A stretch of 64,000 nt of DNA from Ectobius pallidus (lineage: Eukaryota; Arthropoda; Insecta; Blattodea; Ectobiidae). Below the pieces are notes generated by a model. The model was not told the origin of the DNA, did not search any database, and saw nothing but the letters and a program-made list of their open reading frames with translations. Positions 10,986-22,672 of the stretch are shown here, in pieces. The position numbers and the translations under genes were made by a program. The stretch is taken from positions 137,531,686-137,595,685 of the forward strand of contig CAXKWD010000005.1 in the NCBI GenBank assembly GCA_964059195.1, in the 5' to 3' direction. The first letter of the stretch is position 1, and each line of letters starts with the position of its first letter.

Positions 10986-12729
10986 TTTTAGATTACTACT
11001 AAGTTTGACCCGAATCCATGTTTCCTCATTAATATGATCCGAGTTGGAGGTTCTTTCTCACTCATACAAATCATAGACAAGCCTATTATAATTATTACAG
11101 GTGCATTTTTGTCAATATACTCATCTCGCTTCTCAAGTCCCAGAACTGTTTTTCAATGCTATATTCTCGAATATTCTAAACTAGCTTGATGGGTCTGTCA
11201 CAGAATTTCGGGCTTCTAGATTAAATGCCAGTTTATGAAAATAATAAAAAAAAAACAAAACAAATGCATCTGCTATTCACATTCGTTTGCTGTAAGTAGG
11301 CCTAATTGTTTAATCCGACTGTTCTACCTTCAGTCAAGTTTACGTCCTTACTTCACCATCGTTTTTGTTCTTAATTTTACTAACTTTAACCTCAACACCA
11401 CTTTTCTCACTCTCTTTCTACGTCCTTCTCGACTTTTTGATCATGATTGATGCATTTCAGCGATGTTATTCTTATCCAGATTTCTATGGCAACCGAAAAT
11501 GCCCACCTTCAATTAATTTCACAATTTAATTTGGTCTACACGGAAACGTCAGCTGAAATATTATATTAGATATTTTCTTGCTGAACTATTAAGGACCAGT
11601 GGAGGGATGATTGTTTCACGTATCCTTAATTTCAAACGTTTAGACTAGCGTCGGGAAGCATTGTTGTCAAATAGTAATTTGTTTTCTCGCCAAAACAACA
11701 CCCGGAATACGTTAAAATCCGTCAAAATTAAATTAAATGTTATAAAAAAATAAAAAGGCAATTTAAGCATGTTTATTTATGAATGTCGATTGAAATAATA
11801 TTTCATCCTCATTATCAACGCCATCTGCCTCTAGTTCTGCAATTGAGGTGGTGGGTTAGTCTGTAGTACGCCATTTTACGTGAGTACTTTTTATGGCAGG
11901 GTAAGAATTAAGAATTCCGCATCTGGAAAGGCGTTGCAAATCGTGATGATTTCTTCCAAATAATTAATCCGTCATCCGTCTTCCATCATGCTGGCAACAC
12001 TGCCGAGAAGACAAGATAATTTTTGCAAGCAAATAGAGAGCATTTAGCTTATTTTCAACTAAAGGGTACTGCTGAAAGAAAAAGCTCTTTTAAGTATATG
12101 AATAACTTAGATCGTGAAATCCCCGCTACAGTTATTACAACAGCCAGTATGCAGGTAATGTTATAGCGTTGGTTTTTGGAATGTAACCTGGAGCAGTAGG
12201 CGTGATGCTCTGTTATATAATTAACATTTACACAGATTGATATTACACTATGTTAATGGAACGCTCTCTATTTTCACGGCGGCAATTTTATTATGTATAG
12301 AGCGTTATAATATAGCTTGTATAAATAGGAGAGGTGATGACCGAGCAAAATCCAGATAACGCAGCACAACGCTTCTCCCCCTTCCGTGTAACTAGCTTAT
12401 ATAGATAATATCCACATTATAACTGGCTTCAAGCGGAAAATTCACACTCCTGGATAAATTACGTACATTTTGTTGATAGGATTAACAACTTGACAGTAAT
12501 AATATCTCACGTGTATACTACCGGTAACAATATGCATGCTTGAAACGTTCATATTCTTTTTATTTATTCATGCCTCTTGCCCTTTTGTGTTAAAAAATAA
12601 AAGAAACAATATGTATCCATACCACTCTAAAGGAAACGTCATATGAAAAATATTTTCTGGTGCATATTATTAGGAGTAATTAAATGTGTTTGCTTCGTTT
12701 TCAGTCTGACTGAATCGGTACTGTGAAAT
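10986..12729. other. AT-rich unique DNA
   Basis: No gene, RNA gene or matched repeat seen. Confidence 0.5.
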
Positions 12730-12945
12730 TTTCATCGTATCATTGAGGGTATATTAGCAAATCCGGCAATCTCCAGTTCTAACGATAGTTTAATACATTC
12801 CCTGCTACATATTTAGCGTATGAGTTTCAAATCGGACTTACCACACAAGGGAGGAACTCAGATTTACAACACATCTCGGTCTTTTATAAAAGTGGAAATA
12901 GCCGGATTTGCAAATAGACCCCTCAAATACAGTGAAGCTTTGGTA
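12730..12945. mobile_element. Small MITE-like element with imperfect TIRs of about 40 bp
   Basis: The left end contains TGAGGGTATATTAGCAAATC followed by CGGCAATCTCCA. The right end, reverse-complemented, contains TGAGGGGTCTATTTGCAAAT followed by CCGGCTATTTCCAC. The similarity runs outward to a CATCGTAT / CACTGTAT block. The total of about 215 bp without coding potential fits a miniature inverted-repeat element. No target-site duplication could be fixed. Confidence 0.5.
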
Positions 12946-14611
12946 TTAAAATCTTAAGGTTTAGATCACAGTTACGTACCTTGCATAGTGCATATGGTAT
13001 AATTACAAACATTACTTGTTAATTAGCTAGAACATTCTACGATTTTTATATTTTGTATCTATTTTCGATTTCATACTGCTTATCAGTTTGTTATACTTAA
13101 ATCAGGGCATGAAATTTCTAGTCTGAAGGTAGAAACCAAACCAACAATTTTAGTCGCAATTGTTCTTGTATATGGTGTAGGCTATATACGGTATATTCCG
13201 TACAGCATTGCTGCCTTTGGGACTTATGAAGAGCTACCCTTCCCCTATTTGTTTTTTACAAATAAGTAATAAACTTATATAACTTTTATAACACTTATAT
13301 AATATATATATAATAATAAACATATATTAAAAAATGAAATTTTCGGTAAAGTGGTAGTAATAGAAAAAATCGTCACCAATCTTTGTGTCATATCCCATAG
13401 ATATTTAATCCAAATACGATTTTGTATTCTTGAACAAAAGCAGGTAGCTGTTTCTGAAATTGTTCAGGGGCTTCAAAACGCATATTCCTGCTGAAAATCG
13501 CCATAGAATTTCAGGGTCGAGTGCAATACTATAGTACTAAAGACACGAGTAGAGAAAGTAAAAATAAGTAACTGATATTCATTTCTTCGACTAAATGAAG
13601 GAAAAAAATAGACAATATAGACCATAGTCAGAAAATTTAATACACTATCACCTCCTTGAATTTCATGTCTAATATACAAGGAGGTCCACGAGGAATCCCA
13701 GGAGCTAAAACCACATAGTTCACTTGAGGGACTGGGGATGTTTGGAAACTGTCTTGGGACGAATGAGGTTAATGGCGATATCTCGGGAATCAGCGTTGAG
13801 ATTATGTACTAGAGTATTCCATGCCTAGCATATGGAGATTACCTGAAGACCAGCGAAAGCATTAATACATGTGAGGTATAGGCCTATACTAGTACTGTAG
13901 TTCTGTGAACAGCCGACCTCGCATCAAAATCTGAGATCTATTCTTTATTACTTAACACATCTTACAATGGAACCAAAAAATAAAAATCCTTATACATACG
14001 CCGTTTTTAATGACTTCAAGAAACATTCGTGCCAAATTTCAACGAAATCAAACAACCCGTTTGGTCGTGACTGCGTAACAAACAAATTTAAAGGCAAACA
14101 GATGAAAGTCCGAACGGTCGAGTTAAAATACCTTTTTATGTTCCACGTTATAGATCTTATAAATTACCTAATATTTTTTTATCCTAAAAACAAACACTGA
14201 CTCCCATAATAATTCTCCTCTTCATAACGTGCTCCGTCTACTGTATACAATCAATTGCATAAAATGGGCAATATAGATATATTTAATACTAGCAATAAGC
14301 GGTATAAATGAATCTGTGATCAAAATTTGAAAACTTTAAAATTGCAATTGATAAAATATGCTCCATGTAATTTTCTTTATGTAAATCTTTCTTTTAAACA
14401 TATATTTTTTCCCTCCAAATGTATTATAGGCCTATTATTTATGTTTTCTATTTGTTCCCTTCATTGTGTAATTTTCATATGTGTTTCTTGTTACTTGTTT
14501 CTCTTTTATGTTTTTTTTTTAGTATTAGTTTAAATATTTTTAGTAACACGTTAAATATCTAATATTAGTGTTGTAGTGTTGTAATATTAGTCTTAGCGTT
14601 GTTGTAACGCC
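12946..14611. other. AT-rich DNA with a short R-B fragment
   Basis: Apart from the R-B fragment at 13,355-13,465, nothing was recognised. Open frames here (for example 13,967-14,200) lack domain signals. Confidence 0.45.
13355..13465 (+). repeat. Interspersed repeat R-B, fragment
   Basis: ATCGTCACCAATCTTTGTGT and ATCCCATAGATATTTAAT parallel 2,872-2,910 (GTCGTCACCAAACTCGTGTC, AAAAGATATCTAATTG). Confidence 0.5.
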
Positions 14612-14758
14612 CCTTGTACCAAATATTAAAAATTCGAGAGTACCCACAGGTTTGCCTTGTACCCAACGGTTTGTCAGCCTGTTTATCCTCGAAGAATTCG
14701 CTAGATCGTGGTCTAAAAGAAAGTGCTTCGCTGGGGGTGGGATAGGGTGGGTTATGCC
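14612..14758 (+). repeat. Left arm of the large inverted repeat, outer part
   Basis: It runs from CCCCTTGTACCAAATATTAA through CAACGGTTTGTCAGCCTG and TCGCTAGATCGTGGTCTAAA up to the hAT-like insertion. It is the reverse complement of 22,530-22,672 with few differences. It has a single copy of the 33-bp unit that is repeated four times in the right arm. Confidence 0.85.
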
Positions 14759-16163
14759 TAGAGGTGTACAAATCTCGATTTTAGCTTGCCCATACCCGCT
14801 TGAACGCCAGGCAAGCAAGTCGCCAGCGTCATAGCTAGGAAGCAGGCAGGTTTCTTTAAGCTTGATGGGTCAGGTCAAACCCAGCCTAGGCAAGCCAGAA
14901 TAAACTTGCGACATTCCTATCAGCTAAACAACTGTAGTTGCTAAGTGTAAATAATACTTTCTTGCTTTTCTACATGCTGGTAGAAGAAATTCACCATGCA
15001 GATAAATAAAAGGTGGATAAAGTATTAAAAATCGTTTTAGCGTCTTAACACAATTATTATTTTTATTATTAGGTAGATTTCGAAGAAAAATCTACCTAAT
15101 GACTTTCAAAAAATTCGTTCATATCTTTACGTTTCATGCCTCCCTAAGTACGAAACCACCGCCTGTTAAAAAAAATTGTGATATATATATATATATATCT
15201 TTACACGCTAGCGGCCGTAATTTTCAAGATATTTGAATTAAATATTATTATGTTATTTCTAGGCTCAATAGTTCAGACAAGTTCGTTAATGAGCAAAATT
15301 GGCGCAAGAGGGTGGTCGGGGGAGGGAGTTGAAATTTTAAAACATTTATATCTCGGCCCCTATGAAGTATAGAGGGAAACTTTGATTGAATAAATTAGAG
15401 TACTCCTTATGGAGTTCACAGTGACACCAACGATTCGGGGGTTTTGGGAGTACGAGTGGGGGTGGGGGTATGGGGATGGAAATTCGAAATTTTCGAAACT
15501 GCGTCTTATGGGGTATCGTTGAAAAGCTCTTGATGAGTACTCTACAAATCAATAACTAGTTTCTTGATAGTTCTCATATAAGGCGAGATTTGGATGTTTG
15601 AAAAAGTTCTCTTTCCTCTTTTTTGCAGTTATTATTGCGGGTTCGTCATGCCAAGGCTGAAGAAGAAGAGTGCTACGCAGCGACAGTAAATTAAAACAAA
15701 AGCACTTCGAAATCTACCTTAGCTTGTAGGCTTGCCTAAAAGGATTTTTGTTATTGTTATTAATGATTTTATTATGTTTTCTCGAAAATGTTTGAAAATT
15801 TTTCCCATGCCGGACTAGTACTGCCTTTGTTCATTGATAATTCAAACTGTACACATTTTAGTTTCTCCTCGGCTTCCTTCAGGGTAAAATTCTCTAAACA
15901 CATCTGAAGTTCCCCAACTACGTAACTGCACGACTTACCAGTGCACTGCTATACCCAGTTTCATATTCTTTCCGCCAGGCCTTGCAGTTTCCTTAGGTCC
16001 TGTGCAACCCACCAAGTTATGAAGAGCTTGTGACTCATAGCGACAGTATTTCTTATCATCGTTGTAATCTGGCTTGCTTTCAAGTCAAGCAAGTTAAAAG
16101 CTGTGACTGGTTGCAGAATTTCAAAGGGGCAGGCAAGCTAAAATCAGAATATGTACACCTCTA
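14759..16163. mobile_element. hAT-like non-autonomous DNA transposon, 1,405 bp, with 8-bp TSD
   Basis: The ends are TAGAGGTGTAC...GTACACCTCTA. The terminal inverted repeat continues for about 44 bp with mismatches (both ends share GATTTTAGCTTGCC). GTTATGCC is duplicated directly outside, at 14,751-14,758 and 16,164-16,171. An 8-bp duplication and a TAGNG-type end are hAT hallmarks. The right arm near 22,530 has the uninterrupted site (GGGTTTTGCCTCATGCGACG on its minus strand), which confirms the insertion. No transposase is encoded. The interior includes repeat M. Confidence 0.88.
15069..15752 (+). repeat. Interspersed repeat M, copy 1 (inside the hAT-like element)
   Basis: It starts TTAGGTAGATTTCGAAG and runs to CTTCGAAATCTACCTTAG, then to GCTTGCCTAAAAGGA. 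Almost the whole length matches 39,459-40,175, including an (AT)n tract at the same place (here 15,181-15,199), CAGTGACACCAACGATTCGG and TTGCAGTTATTATTGCGGGT. GGTAGATTTCG at one end and CGAAATCTACC near the other suggest terminal inverted repeats. The similarity continues about 30 bp further, so the true right end is uncertain. The open frames in it are shared by both copies but have no known domain. Confidence 0.8.
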
Positions 16164-16939
16164 GTTATGCCTCATGCGACGATGCACCTTATATTTGGTT
16201 TTTCCCAAAGGTTGTTATTTGTATTCATCTTCCCTCTGTATTTATAGGGATAAACATCTGGAAGTACGGATGAGTAGAAAAATCATGTAGACCTGATTAT
16301 TTTGATCACAAAAGCACTAAAATTAAAATGGCAATTTTATTTTTTGCATGCGACCTATTGCAGTATCAACAACTTATTAACTATGAATTTATATAATTAT
16401 ATAAGCAATCGTCAGGTGAAATCATCAGTGGGTTCTAAATTTCAATTCAATGAGAAGAATTCTATTGGAATAGCTGATCACCATAAGTGATAAGTTTAAC
16501 TCGAAAATAAAAAATCCTCACATTTTACATAAAGTGCTACTGTACTAATCTTATACCTAATCTGCCTTTATGCAGTTTTTATGTCACGCATTTATAGGTC
16601 GGTAGCAGTGAAGCGGAATGATGACCTGATGAAGTAAATGGCGCAGTGGTCGGATTGTAGGACCATGAGATGTAACGCATAAAGATATTAAAACATAGTA
16701 TATTTAATTGCCATTTAACGTTATTGTGGTCTGCTATGTAATATTGATAATATAACTGCTCTGTTCCATAAATCAATTAAAAATATGGTTCAAATAAGAG
16801 TGTCTTCGTATGGGCCATTACTGTGTTTAATCTTTCCAAAATTATGTTTGCATTAAAGCTTTGCATAATTAATTCCTGTTTAGATATAGAGAGCTTGGAG
16901 TTTTCCACCATCTACCCATATGTTGTTAATTACGACCCA
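16164..16939 (+). repeat. Left arm of the large inverted repeat, inner part (contains R-A)
   Basis: It is the reverse complement of 21,758-22,530. A 65-codon frame at 16,579-16,776 (minus) is identical at protein level to 21,920-22,117 (plus), so the arms are very close in sequence. The inner edge falls at about GTTAATTACGACCC, where similarity stops abruptly. The segment 16,395-16,640 belongs to repeat family R-A. Confidence 0.88.
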
Positions 16940-17114
16940 AGCCTATCATAAGAAACATTCGCTGAATACATAAATTAAATTTAAACTTTAAAGAATTCAG
17001 AGAGTTTTCTTTGTTCTTCGGCAAAGTTATCTAGTGGTACAAATCAAACACTTAATTTAAACTTTATACTTTAAAATTTAAATATTGGATAACTCTTTCA
17101 GTAAGCTACATTAA

Positions 17115-17440
17115 TAGTCCAGTCAAAACAAGGTTTAACCTAAGAAAAAATCCGAAAGTTTTGAAACTTTGCACACTTATTTAAAGGTACCTAAGGATGA
17201 TTATACCAAAAGTCCTCGTGAATATGAGGCGAGCTCTAGCGGCAATTACCGAAAACAGGGCACTTTTTTTTGTTTTTTGTTAATACCTCGAGAACCGTTG
17301 GTCGGAGGTAAAAGTTTGCTATATACATAATTGAAGCTTATTAAATTTGCAACAAAAATGATTATATACATTTTTCTTTTATTTCCAATGGTTGCCGAGT
17401 TATAGGGCGCTAAAGGATAGCGTGTTTTGAAAAACCATGC
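17115..17440 (+). repeat. Left terminal inverted repeat of the 2.54-kb transposon
   Basis: It matches the reverse complement of 19,320-19,658 with scattered substitutions and small indels. The first 14 bp agree fully. Confidence 0.85.
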
Positions 17441-17639
17441 TAGCGCGGTACAATATGGCATTTCTAATAGACTAATATTTGACAATGGTTTACCATTTTT
17501 TTATACCAAGGATGATTCAGGAGATAAATTTCACAGCTTTCTATAAAAAGGAAGACATGATGTATATTAAATAATGAAATACATGAACCAAAAAAAAAAT
17601 TGCTGAGGATATTCGAAGGAAAACTGTGTACAGAAAAAT

Positions 17640-19065
17640 CAATCAACTCTTGATCGCTTCTTGGTAGAAGGTCCTGCAATCTGCTCATCTTGGTCAGCTT
17701 CTGAACTTGCTGCCCTAAACACAGTAAGAAGAGGTAACTATGCATGATATGATGATGTGAGAGAACCATTATACAGATTAAGAACATGTAGGTAAAAGAA
17801 AGTAGGTAAGCGAGCGGTAAAACAACGTATGAACATGACGACCGATTTATGTATACTATTTCAAGGAAAATGAATAACAAAAAAAATACAAATTTGCGAT
17901 CTCACCTGACTTCTGGTTAAGCGTCCAGCAAGCACAGTGTTTTGATCTTCATGTACCAAATGTTCAGTGTTTGTGCTTTGCACTGAACGGTCTGTTTCTT
18001 CAAGGTTTATGGCATCGGGATCATCAGGGTCATCAAAGTCTTCTTCGAGGGTGGAAGTAACACCATTCAAGCATTCGCCATGGCAGTTGTGACAAATGCT
18101 TGTACACATTATTACTGACTTTTCGACAGCCACATCTGTTCCCACATCCACCTGTACATTTGCAACAAATGAGGTTGAGGACAGCTTCAGGTGCTGCTGG
18201 ATTCTCTGTTGTTACAGGGATCAGCCGATCGCTTTCCAACTTCCAACCACACTGCACAGGAAGAAGTTCATTCCCAAGCCAAAATTGAATTTGATGGTAC
18301 ACTCAAAATGCGTGTTGTCTTGCTGCTCCTTTTGTGGGCGGCAGAGCAGAAAGGTCGGGTTTAGCATTGGATACAGATTTGGTGAAAGCATTGTAGTGGT
18401 GCATGTTAAGAGAGGTTTTCTTCCTGGGTGCATTGTACAATGCCAGGAATATTTTGTTTCCAGCAGCAGCTACAGCCTCACGGGATGAACTTGGGCTGTT
18501 AAATATATCAGCAATACTTTGAAGTACAGCTTGCTTCTTGAACAATTTTAATCAGGAATGTTTCCCATTTCGATATGCAACCCAAGTCATATCACATCCG
18601 CTGAACGCATGCACAAGAAGTATGCTGTTCTTCATTCCCAAAGTTTGCAATTGCTGGTTTCAATATACTTGCCTTCCTACTTTTCCATGGCTTGGTTTCA
18701 CAAATAATATGTTTTGTTCAGTCGGAGTTAAGACCATGAGGAGAATAATAAGATCTAAATCTTCACCCGACTATTGCTATTTCGTCACAAGTGAAGGACT
18801 TCACGAGTGCTGTTCGGACGATCAATGTGTCAGCATCACTGGATGCTTGTTCTGTTTCAACTTCATGGCTGGTAAGGGCAGTTATGAGGAAAGAAAGAAA
18901 ATCATCCTGTTTGACTGTTACTATTGTTTTCTCTCCAAAGTTTGTCAACTGACTTCTTTGTTTTGTACCTTCGGCTCTGTTCAGCTCTCTTTGTACTGAA
19001 TGGGACGGCTGAATAAACATTAAACACCACCATGCAGCCGTTGCCACCATAATGCTTGAGAACAT
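17640..19065 (-). pseudogene. Broken transposon gene: PIN/flap-nuclease-like region plus CXC domain
   Basis: Read on the minus strand, pieces in several frames line up as one protein. The first is SSDADTLIVRTAL with FTCDEIAIVG (18,763-19,065), continued after a 1-base shift by GEDLDLIILLMVLTPTEQN. Next come ILLVHAFSGCDMTWVAYRNG (about 18,570-18,630), an ALYNAPRKKTSLN block, then YHQIQFWLGNEL and GWKLESDRLIPVTT (18,190-18,302). A cysteine cluster follows, CCKCTGGCGNRCGCRK and, after another shift, CTSICHNCHGECLN (about 18,065-18,165). The end is acidic, and a possible intron (CAG|GTGAGA near 17,907; TGTGTTTAG near 17,717) leads to a basic tail. GEDxDL and GCDxT resemble metal-binding motifs of PIN/FEN-like nucleases. 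The cysteines resemble the Tesmin/TSO1 CXC domain. I recall this combination from uncharacterised arthropod proteins linked to transposons. TGA codons near 18,661, 18,553 and 18,304 and at least two frameshifts break it. The N-terminal half is missing. Confidence 0.72.
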
Positions 19066-19319
19066 AGGCTACATAACACTAGCAGATGGTTGAGATTGTT
19101 GGCGAATCTTTGGGCCACACCACCTTGTGTAATTTAATTGTGTAATAGTAAGCCTCCAACCAAAACAATGTCAATATAGACTAGGTTTATTTCTTCTTTT
19201 AATGGAGTAGGCATCATACAAGGTAGATTTCTTGGTATTCCGCATTCCTGCCTCCTCAAATAAAGACAATGGTGAAATAGTACGGTAGGTACCTACTTTA
19301 ATTTGCACCATCGTGCGCT

Positions 19320-19658
19320 CCTCGACGGTTTTAGAAAAAACTCTATCCTTTAGCGCCCCCTAACTCGGTAAACATTAGGAATACGAGAAAAATGTACATA
19401 ATCATTTATGTTTAAAATTTAATAAGCTTTAATTACGTATATAGTCAACTTTTACCTCAGACCAACGGTTCTCGAGATATTAACGAAAAACCAAAATAGG
19501 GGTCCTGTTTTCGCTAATTGCCGCTAGAGCTCGCCTCATATTCATGAGGACTTTTGGTATATTCATCCCAAGGTACCATTAAATAAGTGTGCAAAGTTTC
19601 AAAACTTTCGGATTTTTTTAGAGGTTGGGTCATTTTTTTAAGTTTTTTGACTGGACTA
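19320..19658 (-). repeat. Right terminal inverted repeat of the 2.54-kb transposon
   Basis: It is the inverted partner of 17,115-17,440. Confidence 0.85.
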
Positions 19659-21285
19659 TAATTTTACTCTTCGTTATCGTCAGAAGAAATGAAGTAAAAG
19701 CTGAGATGAAGGCAAATGTCGTGATTAGTAAGAGTTTAACCCTATCACAAGGATGGAATAAACATGGAATAAGGGAATTAATGGCAGGAATTTGGAAATA
19801 CGGGATACATCTTGCAAAATACGGGACCAAATTTTCGTTCAAATTAAGTTAAAAATGAATGCGGAATTTCCTGAGACATATCGCAACCCTAATTTTCTCT
19901 AATTTCCAACTCTCAGTATTTTACAACTTAATAAAACTTCAGCTGCTTTTCCTTTTACTACATTTTTGTAGCCCTTCAGTTGTAAATCCTATGCTGCAAT
20001 TTAAATAAATAAATAAAAATTAAATGCGCCTTCTTCTTGACATGTCCTCAAATATCCCATCTATGTTCTCAATAATATTTTACTAAACCCTTCAACTCAT
20101 ACCTTGTCCCCACATTCAATCTGGGCACTATTTCTATTTAAAAGTGAGTAAAATTTTCAGAAGAAGAGGCAGTTGTTTTTGTTAGCAAAGTAACATAAAA
20201 CAGCGTTAGGAGAACAGTTAACGTGGCGAAGATACTCTCCAGTGGATCTGTTATTGAGAACATAGGGAATTCTCAACCAAGTCTGATGTGAATTTTAGAG
20301 CAGGGATAAAAGAGAATATCTAGCAGGGACGAGAAGGAAAAGACAAAGGGTATAAATCGAACCCTGGGGAAGGCAGCAGGCCACGTGACAGTAGGATTGC
20401 CAGCTTGTGAGATCCAATCTGTGTTGTCTGCCTGCCTTAGGATTGGTCCCCCTAGGCTACGGCAACCCGCAGCGTCGTTACTTGCATATCATTCCCAAAT
20501 ATATCAACACCCTCAAAAACATTGAGCTTCAACGCAACGATAATAATATATAATTACGTTGGAATGATTTTTCAACCCCGATTTTTAAATTATAAGCATA
20601 CATTCTTTCAACTTGGCTCAGGTGAGTGGGAAGGAGTAGCAAAAAGTCTCTTAGCCCTAGATTTGTCTTCAGAATCGCATGATAAAAATTTTAAGCCGAT
20701 GTCCCATGATCCTATTTTATTTTAAAAGTTATATCAAGTAGCATTTTCAGTTATTTCTGACTGTGCACACGTGAAGGCATATTGATCTTATATATTGTCA
20801 GCTTTTCACCCGAAACGAAAATCGATAGTTACTATAGTCGGCATGGCGTCGATATGCACACACTGGTAAAATTTTCTGCCGAATCTTTATCATAATTTCC
20901 AGGCTACTTTAACGTTTATGTCGGTTGTTATAATGGTTATAGTTAGTATTGCTGTCAATTCAAAGTCTGCCTTAGCGTCTGTCAATCTTCTTGACTTCGT
21001 TGTATATTCTTAGAAAATGTTCACATGATACAGCGCTGGCATCGCAGAGAATCAGCTATACGGAAGAAGCTGCCATGTTTTTACGTCATGCATGTCATGC
21101 GGAGAGAGCATTGGTTGAATTTATATTTTTTTTTGCAAAGCTAGAAACGTTTCTATTCCGCCGATTGCATTATAGTCGGATGGATAATACAGAATTTTCC
21201 CTAAATAAATTTACTGTGAACTGCTTTGCTCGTAAATTTATTGGTAATACCACAACCTCTCGTGGTAATAAAACTAACTAAACAA
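19659..21285. other. Unique spacer DNA between the inverted arms
   Basis: No gene or matched repeat was seen. A GC-richer patch lies at about 20,330-20,480. Open frames near 20,991-21,281 show no domain. Confidence 0.45.
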
Positions 21286-21583
21286 AACTTCATGGCGCTA
21301 TATCAATTTGAGAGAGTAGGCCTGCCATCCGACCACTACGTCAGCTGCCATAAGCAGAGTGCAGGATTGGGGACATGTAGTCAGCATGCCGACTCCTACG
21401 GCCGTAATTGATGACTTAATGAGCTGAAGCCGCTACCTCTTTATCAAGTAGCTCCTCAGTTTGCGTCAAAAGGCTGAGTGCACCTCGTTCCAGACCTCCT
21501 TACCTCAGAAAAATCCAACCCAGAGCTGCGGCTCCATAGTCAGAAACGCTACCGACACTAGACCACGCAGGCGGTCATCTCGT
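21286..21583 (-). mobile_element. tRNA-derived SINE (family S1), longest copy
   Basis: The minus strand starts GCGTGGTCTAGTGTCGGTAG (box A region). Box B is decayed (GGGTTGGATTTTT). The body TAAGGAGGTCTGGAACGAGG matches 10,890-10,910. It ends near GTGGTCGGATGGCAGG. At about 290 bp this is the most complete S1 copy here. Confidence 0.75.
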
Positions 21584-21757
21584 GGTGTTTCGATAAATTT
21601 AGAATACAAATTAGGTAGGATCATGATCTATAAACTCGAAAGATGAAAGCTAGATTTTTAACCGTTTAATGCGGCCTACTTGGAATTAATCTCTGGTTTC
21701 GTGCTTAGTTATTAAGTAGACTAAATTTTCATACTGAAGAACAAGAAAGCAAAACTC

Positions 21758-22672
21758 GGGTCGTAATTAACAACATATGGGTAGATGGTGGAAAACTCCA
21801 AGCTCTCTATATCTAAACAGGAATTAATTATGCAAAGCTTTAATGCAAACATAATTTTGGAAAGATTAAACACAGTAATGGCCCATACGAAGACACTCTT
21901 ATTTGAACCATATTTTTAATTGATTTATGGAACAGAGCAGTTATATTATCAATATTACATAGCAGACCACAATAACGTTAAATGGCAATTAAATATACTA
22001 TGTTTTAATATCTTTATGCGCTACATCTCATGGTCCTACAATCCGACCACTGCGCCATTTACTTCATCAGGTCATCATTCCGCTTCACTGCTACCGACCT
22101 ATAAATGCGTGACATAAAAACTGCATAAAGGCAGATTAGGTATAAGATTAGTACAGTAGCACTTTATGTAAAATGTGAGGATTTTTTATTTTCGAGTTAA
22201 ACTTATCACTTATGGTGATCAGCTATTCCAATAAAATTCTTCTCATTGATTTGAAATTTAGAACCCACTGATGATTTCACCTGACGATTGCTTATATAAT
22301 TACATAAATTCATAGTTAATAAGTTGTTGATACTGCAATAGGTCGCATGTAAAAAAAAAAACTTGCCATTTTAATTTTAGTGCTTTTGTGATCAAAATAA
22401 TGAGGTCTACATGATTTTTCTACTCATCCGTACTTCCAGATGTTTATCCCTATAAATACAGAGGAATGATGAATACAAATAACAACCTTTGGGAAAAACC
22501 AAATATAAGGTGCATCGTCGCATGAGGCAAAACCCACCCCACCCCCACCGAAGCACTTTCTTTTATACCACGATCTAGCGAATTCTTCGAGGATAAACAG
22601 GCTGACAAACCGCTGGGTACAAGGCAAACCTGTGGGTACTCTCGAATTTTTAATATTTGGTACAAGGGGCAC
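21758..22672 (-). repeat. Right arm of the large inverted repeat (contains R-A, no hAT insertion)
   Basis: It is the inverted partner of 14,612-14,758 plus 16,164-16,939. It is uninterrupted where the left arm carries the hAT-like element. The R-A part lies at about 22,050-22,310. The inner edge is GGGTCGTAATTAACAAC at 21,758. Confidence 0.88.

Larger units (their letters stand above)
17115..19658. mobile_element. DNA transposon with TIRs of about 330 bp carrying a CXC/nuclease-like gene remnant, 2.54 kb
   Basis: The left end TAGTCCAGTCAAAA and the right end TTTTGACTGGACTA are inverted. The terminal inverted repeats extend to about 17,440 and 19,320. They share TCCGAAAGTTTTGAAACTTT, GCACACTTATTTAA, TAGCGGCAATTA, CTCGAGAACCGTTGGTC and GGCGCTAAAGGATAG. 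A short target-site duplication (TA or TAA) is possible because TAA flanks both ends. The interior holds a broken minus-strand gene (17,640-19,065). No DDE transposase motif was seen, so this copy is probably non-autonomous or internally deleted. It sits in the spacer of the larger inverted repeat. The superfamily cannot be fixed from the sequence alone. Confidence 0.85.

Noticed and set aside
16579..16776. Identical 65-codon frames at 16,579-16,776 (minus) and 21,920-22,117 (plus) as a duplicated small gene
   Set aside because: They lie in the inverted-repeat arms. The frame is not kept in the other R-A copies and the sequence has no coding features.
17716..17907. A firm intron in the CXC gene remnant
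   Set aside because: The donor (CAG|GTGAGA) and acceptor (TGTGTTTAG) look good, but the frames do not join without a further one-base shift. I mention it only as possible.
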